Shown one piece after another: positions 1-4,792 of a stretch of DNA of 5,616 nucleotides. Each line of letters begins with the position of its first letter. Position 1 is the stretch's first letter. The translations under genes were made by a program, and so were the position numbers. The stretch comes from Gammaproteobacteria bacterium (lineage in GTDB: Bacteria > Pseudomonadota > Gammaproteobacteria > Halothiobacillales > Halothiobacillaceae), in NCBI GenBank assembly GCA_029335925.2, contig JARJMX020000151.1:1-5616 (forward strand), given 5' to 3'. A model generated the notes under the pieces. The model saw nothing but the letters and a program-made list of their open reading frames with translations. It was not told the DNA's origin and did no database searches.

Positions 1-340
1 TTCGCGATCCCCTAGTAGCGCACCTTCGTGTAGCCAAACTGGCGCTTGATGACGCGCAAGACATGCTCCATCCGCGCGCGGATCGAGGCCATCTTGGGGA
101 TAACACGCTTGTTCGCCTCGGTCAGCAGGTGCGGCTTGCTGGCCTTGAGCAAGACGCCCCAGAAATCGTCGAGAGCGGCACCGGCGGACGGCCAACGCCG
201 GCCCGTCGTCGAGTCGTGCGGAGCGATGACGGCCAAGCTACCCAAGGCACGACCTTCTCCATCTCGGCCAGAAAGCGCTCCCGGGGAGTCCGTTTCTTCT
301 TCCGTTCGAAAGCCAGCAAGGCGAAGGTCGTTGGCTTCAT
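1..340 (-). pseudogene. IS5-family transposase remnant: frameshift, internal deletion and nonsense codon
   Basis: Reading from the ATG at 338-340, the first 33 codons give a typical IS5-type N-terminus (MKPTTFALLAFERKKKRTPR, then an acidic stretch ending VVPW). The family sequence then continues in another frame from about 238 (LAVIAPH...TGRR), consistent with loss of about one base near 234-240. It then jumps to C-terminal family sequence (KASIRA-like MASIRARMEH, VIKRQFGYTKVRY), so most of the DDE catalytic domain, including both Asp residues, is gone. The Glu in RMEH may be the remaining catalytic acid. A TAG at 12-14 replaces the Arg expected in the conserved YRG motif, and the following codons still read G-I-A in frame. 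Three independent lesions show a dead gene. Confidence 0.8.
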
Positions 341-399
341 GGTGGCAGTGCAGTCTATGACCTCAGTATGTTACCGGCTTTGAATAGATCAGAGCTTCC
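1..399 (-). mobile_element. Decayed IS5-family insertion sequence (partial, start-proximal end)
   Basis: The element is recognised by a broken IS5-family transposase reading leftward from 340 and by a plausible terminal repeat ending at 399. Outside this edge lies CTAG (400-403), which fits the CTAR-type four-base target that IS5-group elements duplicate. The opposite end and the second target copy are beyond position 1, so the repeat pair cannot be confirmed. The element sits inside a P-type ATPase gene. Only about 110 codons of a transposase that normally has 300 or more remain, with both ends of the coding region brought together by an internal deletion. It should not be able to move by itself. 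The IS5 assignment is fairly sure; the exact boundary is inferred. Confidence 0.75.
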
Positions 400-403
400 C
401 TAG
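381..403 (-). repeat. Putative IS5 terminal inverted repeat with CTAG target site
   Basis: On the minus strand the element would begin GGAAGCTCTGATCTATTC, starting at 399. Several IS5-group ends begin with GGAAG or GGGAAG. The adjacent CTAG at 400-403 matches the preferred CTAR target. P-type ATPase coding similarity runs right up to this point and stops, which supports an insertion edge here. The partner repeat lies outside the window, so this rests on one end only. Confidence 0.5.
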
Positions 404-780
404 GCATGCAAGGTGAGGAATTGGCGCAGGGACTCCAGCGCACGCTCGGCCTTGCCTTCCTGCCCCACCCCCAGCAGAACATTGATGACGATCACCCCCA
501 CGATCACACCGGTATCCGTGACATGCCCAAGGGACAGTGTCACCAGGGCGGCAAGAAAGAGGACGTAGATCAGGGGGTTGTTGAGTTGGGCGAGTAAGCA
601 CCTCAGGAAGCCGCGATGGGGAGACTTAGGGAGGACATTCTCGCCATGGCGGGCCAGCCGCGCAGCTGCCTCCGCCTCATCCAGAGCGTGATCGGCATCG
701 CTCCGAAGCGCTGCCAAGACCACCTCCCTCGCAAGGCTGTGGCAGATATCCCCTCCCCCCCGCGGGATGCATGCACTCAC
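400..780 (-). pseudogene. P-type cation (probably Ca2+-type) ATPase, N-terminal fragment cut by IS5
   Basis: The 126 codons match the N-terminus of bacterial P2-type cation-pumping ATPases. Residues about 14-60 form the cation-ATPase N-terminal domain (VLAALRSD, then EAEAAARLARHGENVLP). Two membrane helices follow (about 69-86 and 89-107), then the QEGKAERALESL entry into the actuator domain. The phosphorylation (DKTGT), nucleotide-binding and remaining membrane segments are missing because the IS5-type element interrupts the gene; the stop codon TAG (400-402) lies in the CTAG target. An intact protein would be about 900 residues. The GTG start (778-780) overlaps the antiporter's TGA as GTGA, suggesting translational coupling. 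A TTG at residue 22 has a better-placed Shine-Dalgarno but would remove conserved family sequence. Ca2+ specificity is inferred from subfamily and neighbour. The product is presumably non-functional. Confidence 0.8.
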
Positions 781-1769
781 TGGGCATAGATGAAGATGAC
801 ATAGGCGTTCAGCATGTAGAGGGAGAACAGGGTCAGGCTGACCCAGCCAACCGTCTTGAACAGACGCGTCGCAGGGCGGTAGAGCAGGCCGACGATCGCC
901 ACTCCGGTCATCATCACCGCGGAGAGGGCGGAGACCGCATGCATCGGATCGACATGCGAGAGCAGCGGCCCCTCGAGGAAGAACAGGTCATCGATGGCAA
1001 GGATGGCTAGGTTGAACAGGATGCTGCCGAACAGGTTGCCGATGGCAAGGTCGAGCGATCCCAGCCGCAGGGCCGCGACGGTGACCGCGATCTCGGGCAG
1101 GGTGGTGACCAAGGCGACGAATAGGGTACCGACGAAGCCGCGCGCCCAGCCCATCTCGCGGGCCATATCCTCGGCAAGGAAAGGCAGGACCAGGGCAGCC
1201 GTCACCACCACCAGCGCCGCAAGCATGAACCGGAGGATAGCGCCACGGAGGGTGACCCCATCCCCCGGAGGCTGGGGTTCGGCGTGGTTGTGTCCCTTCT
1301 CATAGAGGAATACAACGCGCAGGGAAACGAGGTAGAGCAGCACAATCACCGGCGTATAGATGCCGATATGACCAAGGGTGAGCTGTGGCCCTTGCTGAGC
1401 GAGGAGGATATTGAAGCCGACCAGCCCCAGCATCATGGTCGCAAACCCTGCGCCGAGGATGTGGCCGTGGCTGACCAGGGTGAAGACCGGTGCCTTGCGA
1501 TGGAGGAAATCAAGCAGCACGATCAGAAGCAGGTTCATGACCGTGGCGCCGAGGATGTTGCCCACCGCAATGTTGGGGACATCGGCGAGAGCGACGGCGC
1601 TCACCCCGGTGAACAGTTCGGGCAGCGAAGTGGCAGTAGCCACCAGGACGAGGCCGATCCAGCTGCGGGAGAGGCCGGTCAGATCGGCGATCCGGTCACC
1701 GTAGCGGGACAACTGGTAACCCGCTACCCCGATCACCAGCGCGCAAAGCCCGAACGCCAACCAGATCAT
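777..1769 (-). CDS. Sodium/calcium exchanger family (CaCA) membrane antiporter
   Basis: This 330-residue inner-membrane protein of the CaCA superfamily would export Ca2+ (or a similar cation) in exchange for Na+ or H+. Both hallmark alpha repeats are visible. The first, about residues 39-84, has ATATSLPEL and AVGNILGATVMN. The second, about 212-258, has VALVTTLPEI and AIGNLFGSILFN. The paired Glu residues (E51, E226) are the expected cation ligands and both are present. About ten hydrophobic segments form two inverted halves, joined by a hydrophilic loop (about 155-175) containing EKGHNHAE. Length is normal for bacterial members. The ATG start has a strong AGGGAGG site five bases upstream. 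The stop overlaps the P-type ATPase start (GTGA), so the two were probably an efflux pair. Substrate is inferred; the family also includes K+-dependent and H+-coupled exchangers. Confidence 0.92.
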   Translation of the reverse strand: MIWLAFGLCALVIGVAGYQLSRYGDRIADLTGLSRSWIGLVLVATATSLPELFTGVSAVALADVPNIAVGNILGATVMNLLLIVLLDFLHRKAPVFTLVSHGHILGAGFATMMLGLVGFNILLAQQGPQLTLGHIGIYTPVIVLLYLVSLRVVFLYEKGHNHAEPQPPGDGVTLRGAILRFMLAALVVVTAALVLPFLAEDMAREMGWARGFVGTLFVALVTTLPEIAVTVAALRLGSLDLAIGNLFGSILFNLAILAIDDLFFLEGPLLSHVDPMHAVSALSAVMMTGVAIVGLLYRPATRLFKTVGWVSLTLFSLYMLNAYVIFIYAQ

Positions 1770-1774
1770 GTTCG

Positions 1775-1781
1775 CCTCCCT
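1775..1781 (-). promoter_or_regulatory. Shine-Dalgarno site of the antiporter gene
   Basis: AGGGAGG on the minus strand lies five bases before the ATG at 1767-1769. It fixes the antiporter start. It is immediately preceded by AGCCC (1782-1786), which could pair with the upstream hairpin arm, so access to this site may depend on RNA folding. Confidence 0.7.
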
Positions 1782-1793
1782 GGGCTCAGCCCA

Positions 1794-1836
1794 TCAGCCC
1801 GGATGAAGCGAGGTAGGATGCTCGCCCCCGGGCTGA
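1794..1836 (-). promoter_or_regulatory. Long hairpin next to the antiporter ribosome binding site
   Basis: A two-part stem is visible: UCAGCCCGG (1836-1828) pairs with CCGGGCUGA (1802-1794), 9 bp. Across a small asymmetric internal loop, GCGAG (1825-1821) pairs with CUCGC (1812-1808), 5 bp, closing an 8-nt loop. The GGGCU in the outer 3' arm (1800-1796) could instead pair with AGCCC (1786-1782), which abuts the Shine-Dalgarno site. These two pairings exclude each other, as in a translation-control switch. The complementarity is seen directly; the regulatory role is inferred. Confidence 0.35.
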
Positions 1837-1843
1837 ACATCCA

Positions 1844-1930
1844 GCGTTCGATCGCAGCGGGGGCACTGCTCCCCCGCGGTCCCTGCTGAAACAGGCCCGC
1901 TCTTGGATCCATGGAGCGACACTCGAACGC
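1844..1930 (-). promoter_or_regulatory. Candidate structured leader RNA, four-way junction
   Basis: On the minus-strand transcript, GCGUUCGA (1930-1923) can pair perfectly with UCGAACGC (1851-1844), forming an 8-bp closing helix. Inside it are three successive hairpins: CGCUC/GAGCG (5 bp, 11-nt loop, 1918-1898), CCUG/CAGG (4 bp, 6-nt loop, 1895-1882) and GCGGGGG/CCCCCGC (7 bp, 7-nt loop, 1877-1857). Junction linkers are only 2 to 5 nt. Such compact nesting suggests a folded RNA leader in front of a cation transporter. I do not recognise a known class: the conserved loops of the yybP-ykoY Mn2+ riboswitch are not seen, and it lacks tRNA features. A palindromic mobile repeat or chance in G+C-rich DNA remain possible. 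Confidence 0.35.
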
Positions 1931-1962
1931 GGCGGGAGGTGTTCCTACAGGCCAGCCGTGGC

Positions 1963-2688
1963 TCATCCCCCGGCCTTGAGCCGCTCCAGCACTTTCACCA
2001 GTTCGGCCGCCGGACGGTAGCCTGGGATGACCTGCCCGCCTTCGGTGACGATGAACGGCGTGCCCTCCAGGCCCAGCTGGGTTCCGAGGTCGATCATGTG
2101 CGCTAGCGGATGCCTATCGCAGGCCGGAAGGCTGACGCTCTGGCCACCGAGCGACTTGTCCAGCTCGGCCTTGCGGTCCTTGGCACACATGATACCGATG
2201 CTCGACTTACCGATCGGCGAATCGAGCCCTGCCCGCGGATAGAGCACGTAGCGCACCTTGACGCCCTGCTTATTCAGCTCGGGTACTTCCTGATGCAGCT
2301 TGCGGCAGTAGGGACAGCTAGGATCGGTAAATACGGTGATGGTGTATTTCGCCGCACCCTGCGGGGCGTAGATGATGGTGTCCTCATCCTTCACCTGCTT
2401 GAGCAACTCGACCCGGATGCCGGCACGGCGCTCTTCGGTCAGGTTCTTGCGCTTTTCGAAATCCACCAGCACGCCCTGGAACATGTAGCGCCCATCGTCG
2501 GTCATGTACACCACGTCTGGGCCGGCCACGACCTCATAGATGCCGGACACCGGGGTAGCGGTGACCGAAGTCAGCGGCAGGCCGGGCATGGTCTCCTTGA
2601 GCTTCTTGGCCAGAGCCTCGGCGGCGGGATCGGCCAGCGCGGGCAGGCTCACGGCAAGCGCAAGGGCCAAAAGGGAGAAATGTTTCAT
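1963..2688 (-). CDS. dsbC: Periplasmic thiol:disulfide interchange protein DsbC
   Basis: DsbC is a periplasmic V-shaped homodimer that isomerises wrong disulfide bonds and is kept reduced by DsbD. The 241-residue precursor is close to E. coli DsbC (236). Residues 1-19 form a Sec signal peptide (MKHFSLLALA...ALA, cut before D20). The dimerisation domain spans about 20-85, a linker helix follows, and then a thioredoxin-like domain with active-site CPYC (C125, C128; FTDPSCPYCRKLH) and the cis-proline loop GTP (P201). C158 and C180 correspond to the second, structural disulfide of E. coli DsbC. CPYC replaces the CGYC of E. coli, a common variant. The ATG at 2686-2688 was chosen because it begins the signal peptide and has TTTGGAG six bases upstream. 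An ATG at 2760 would bury the signal peptide. The xerD-dsbC order is conserved in many proteobacteria. Confidence 0.95.
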   Translation of the reverse strand: MKHFSLLALALAVSLPALADPAAEALAKKLKETMPGLPLTSVTATPVSGIYEVVAGPDVVYMTDDGRYMFQGVLVDFEKRKNLTEERRAGIRVELLKQVKDEDTIIYAPQGAAKYTITVFTDPSCPYCRKLHQEVPELNKQGVKVRYVLYPRAGLDSPIGKSSIGIMCAKDRKAELDKSLGGQSVSLPACDRHPLAHMIDLGTQLGLEGTPFIVTEGGQVIPGYRPAAELVKVLERLKAGG

Positions 2689-2694
2689 GAAGTA

Positions 2695-2701
2695 CTCCAA
2701 A
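2695..2701 (-). promoter_or_regulatory. Shine-Dalgarno site that decides the dsbC start
   Basis: TTTGGAG on the minus strand ends six bases before the ATG at 2686-2688. It supports the start that exposes the signal peptide, rather than the upstream in-frame ATG at 2758-2760. The 68-base gap between xerD and dsbC holds no convincing terminator or promoter; a lone TATGCT has no well-spaced -35 partner. Confidence 0.65.
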
Positions 2702-2756
2702 AGGTCGAAAACAAGGTGCTCAGCATACCCGTTGGCGGCAATTTTCACCTTCTCAT

Positions 2757-3677
2757 TCAACCACGCGGATGATGGGCCTGATGCAGGGCCTTGAGGCGGG
2801 CCCGTGCCACGTGGGTGTAAATCTGCGTGGTGGAGAGGTCGCTGTGGCCGAGCAGCATCTGTACCACGCGCAAATCGGCACCGTGGTTGAGCAGGTGAGT
2901 GGCAAAGGCATGGCGCAAAGTGTGTGGCGAGAGCGGCGCAGCGACGCCGGCCTCACGTGCATAACGCTTGATCAGTGTCCAAAACATCTGCCGCGTCATC
3001 GGTCCGCCGCGCCGGGTGACAAACAAGGCCTCACTCTCGCCCAAGCCCTCCAGCAGGAGGGGGCGAGCCTCGACCAGATACCGCTCGATCCAGTGCACCG
3101 CCTCGGCACCGAGCGGCACCAGCCGCTCCTTGCGCCCCTTGCCGAGTACCCGCACCACGCCCGCACTCAAACTGATCTGACCGAGCGCAAGACCGACGAG
3201 TTCCGATACGCGCAGACCGGTGGCGTAGAGGGTTTCCAGCATGGCACGATCGCGCAGGCCAAGGTGGGTATCGATCATCGGTGCCGCAAGCAGGGCCTCG
3301 ACATCCGCCTCGCTCAGAGCCTTAGGCAGCGGACGGCCGATACGCGGCGGCGAAATATCGAGGGTGGGGTCAAGCCCGATCTCGCCATGCGCCGCAAGCC
3401 AGCCGTAGAAGCGGCGCAGGGCCGAAAGCAGGCGAGCGGTGCTGCGCGGCTGGTGCCCCTCCGCCAGGCGCTCGGCAAGGAAGCGCATGATCAGCGCCCG
3501 GTCAGCGCCCATCAGGCCGCGTCCCTGCCTATCGAGCCAGGCGGCGAACAGGCGGATGTCCGTCTCGTAGGCGCTCAGGGTGTGGCGCGACAGCCCCTGC
3601 TCCAGCCACAGCTGGTCGAGCACGCGCCGGATCAGAGCCTGTTCTGGCTCGGCGATGGTGACGCGGACCGGTCTCAC
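2757..3677 (-). CDS. xerD: Site-specific tyrosine recombinase XerD
   Basis: XerD works with XerC at dif, under FtsK control, to resolve chromosome dimers at division. The 306-residue protein has an N-terminal SAM-like core-binding domain (about 10-95, with LSRHTLSAYETDIRLF) and a C-terminal catalytic domain. All six catalytic residues are present: R156 (ATGLRVSEL), K180 (GKGRKER), H252 and R255 (HTLRHAFATHLL), H278 (LLGHSDLSTT) and nucleophile Y287 (QIYTHV). Their spacing (24, 72, 3, 23, 9) is identical to that of E. coli XerD. The stretch ISPPRIGRPLPKALSEADVE and the neighbouring dsbC favour XerD over XerC. The GTG at 3675-3677 was chosen because AGGTGA lies seven bases upstream, it overlaps the preceding stop as GTGA, and the resulting length matches the family. 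A start at 3728 would add 17 unsupported residues. Confidence 0.95.
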   Translation of the reverse strand: MRPVRVTIAEPEQALIRRVLDQLWLEQGLSRHTLSAYETDIRLFAAWLDRQGRGLMGADRALIMRFLAERLAEGHQPRSTARLLSALRRFYGWLAAHGEIGLDPTLDISPPRIGRPLPKALSEADVEALLAAPMIDTHLGLRDRAMLETLYATGLRVSELVGLALGQISLSAGVVRVLGKGRKERLVPLGAEAVHWIERYLVEARPLLLEGLGESEALFVTRRGGPMTRQMFWTLIKRYAREAGVAAPLSPHTLRHAFATHLLNHGADLRVVQMLLGHSDLSTTQIYTHVARARLKALHQAHHPRG

Positions 3678-4792
3678 AGGCGGATCACCTCGCCAAACGG
3701 TGGCGTGACCGGGCCCGCCACTGCCCACAGCACCGGCAGGCCGGGCGGGCTGGCCGGGTAGTCGCCCTTGCCGTCGGTGAAGTAGACGAGCGCGTCGAAA
3801 TCCTCACCGCTACGCTCAACCCAGTCGAACACCGGCCGAAAGTCGGTGCCGCCCTGCCCGTGCGGCGTCGGCCAGGACGGCACCTCCCCTACGGCAAAGC
3901 GCCAGGGGGCACCCGGGGCGAGACGAGTGTCGGCGGCGAGCAGGGTCAGCCGCATCGGGATCTGTCCCGTCAGCCCCTGGACCTCGGCCCAGAAGGTGCG
4001 CAGCAGGGCCTCGTCGATCGAGGCGCTGATGTCCACTGCCAGCACGATATGCGCGGCGGCAGGCCGCAGCGCGGGCAAAAGGAAGGGCTCACTGGCGCGG
4101 CGCGAGGGCCGTCCGTAGTGCGCCTCCGCCCGGTGCCAGCGCTGCAGGAAGGCCGCCAGCCGGCCACGCCAGTCGTGTGCCGCCGCATCAGGGGACGCGC
4201 CCAACAGCTCGCGCAGCAGGGCAGAACGCGCATCCCCCGCCCCCATGGCTTCACCGACGGCCTGCCGCACGCGAGTTCGCCAGAGGCGAGCCTCGCCGAC
4301 CCAAGCCTCTGCCGCAGGCTGTTCCTCGGTTGCGATGCCAAAGGCGCGGCTTCTTGCAGCCTCGCCGTCTCCCTCCGCGCCTCCCCTCCACCAGGCATGA
4401 CGCTCGATGGCGACGTATCCGGGCAAGGCCAGGCCCAGCTCGCGCAGCAGGCGGTCGACCTGCGCGTCGCACACCGCCGACCATGCCTCGGGCCTTCCTG
4501 GCGGTGGGGCAAAGTGCAGCAGAGCGGCATGCAGCGTGGCATGAGCCAACCAATAGCGAAGCTCGGCGTCATCGGCCTGCGCCAGGTAATCAGCATCGAA
4601 CAGGATGTGAGCCACACCGGTTTCCACCGCCACGCCCAAGGCCGTCCCCACATCCAGACGCAGGAAGCTCGCCAGCCGACCAATGATGGGCTGGGCACGG
4701 GCCAGTTCGCGGCGAACGCGGTCGAGCCTGTCCAAGCCGCGCTCAGCCTCTTGCGGTCCTGACCGCCCAGTCGTCGAAGGCGTCCAGGGCAT
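3674..4792 (-). CDS. DUF2201-like protein with C-terminal VWA domain, partner of the MoxR ATPase
   Basis: This cytosolic protein (372 residues from the ATG at 4792) has two parts. The N-terminal part (about 20-240) resembles the putative metallopeptidase-like DUF2201 region. The C-terminal part (about 245-372) is a von Willebrand factor A-like domain. Its metal-ion-dependent adhesion site is recognisable: DISAS (D254, S256, S258), GGTDF (T316) and FTDGKGD (D340). In the N-terminal part the expected HExxH-type motif reads LAHATLHAALLH (H84, H88, H93), lacking the Glu. It is encoded just after a MoxR AAA+ ATPase, and such pairs usually remodel or insert metal into target enzymes; the target here is unknown. 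Start choice is uncertain: the ATG has GAAGG five bases upstream and overlaps the ATPase by 50 bases, while a TTG at 4735 would begin nearer the conserved helix. The stop overlaps xerD. Confidence 0.85.
   Translation of the reverse strand: MPWTPSTTGRSGPQEAERGLDRLDRVRRELARAQPIIGRLASFLRLDVGTALGVAVETGVAHILFDADYLAQADDAELRYWLAHATLHAALLHFAPPPGRPEAWSAVCDAQVDRLLRELGLALPGYVAIERHAWWRGGAEGDGEAARSRAFGIATEEQPAAEAWVGEARLWRTRVRQAVGEAMGAGDARSALLRELLGASPDAAAHDWRGRLAAFLQRWHRAEAHYGRPSRRASEPFLLPALRPAAAHIVLAVDISASIDEALLRTFWAEVQGLTGQIPMRLTLLAADTRLAPGAPWRFAVGEVPSWPTPHGQGGTDFRPVFDWVERSGEDFDALVYFTDGKGDYPASPPGLPVLWAVAGPVTPPFGEVIRL

Larger units (their letters stand above)
1770..1962 (-). other. Intergenic region between dsbC and the antiporter, rich in inverted repeats
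   Basis: About 190 bases carry no gene that I can support by family resemblance. Five sets of complementary arms are visible: 1844-1851 with 1923-1930, 1857-1863 with 1871-1877, 1882-1885 with 1892-1895, 1898-1902 with 1914-1918, and 1794-1802 with 1828-1836. None is followed by a T-run on the transcribed strand, so I see no intrinsic terminator and transcription probably continues from dsbC into the antiporter. A 66-codon frame spans the whole gap, overlapping both neighbouring genes by ATGA, but its translation looks like unselected sequence with mixed third-position bases. Confidence 0.6.

Noticed and set aside
1857..1877. GCGGGGG/CCCCCGC hairpin as an intrinsic terminator after dsbC
   Set aside because: The stem is strong, but on the minus strand it is followed by TGCGATCGAA with no T-run, so it does not fit a Rho-independent terminator.
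1284..1889. Plus-strand frame of 201 codons opposite the antiporter
   Set aside because: Its product is hydrophilic antisense of membrane helices, with no recognisable domain. The minus-strand CaCA repeats explain the sequence.
1844..1930. The cloverleaf-like fold as a tRNA or an integron attC site
   Set aside because: Stem and loop lengths do not match a tRNA, there is no T-loop or anticodon arm in the right place, and the RYYYAAC/GTTRRRY ends of attC are absent.
2689..2760. Upstream ATG at 2760 as the dsbC start
   Set aside because: It would put 24 residues before the signal peptide. The ATG at 2688 has a well-spaced Shine-Dalgarno and gives the usual DsbC length.
3678..3728. Start of xerD at 3728
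   Set aside because: It adds 17 residues read out of frame from the VWA gene. The GTG at 3677 has a good Shine-Dalgarno and gives near-normal XerD length.
2769..4762. Long plus-strand frames at 2769-3761 and 3860-4762
   Set aside because: They lie opposite xerD and the VWA gene, which have clear catalytic motifs. The plus-strand translations show no family features and are a by-product of high G+C content.
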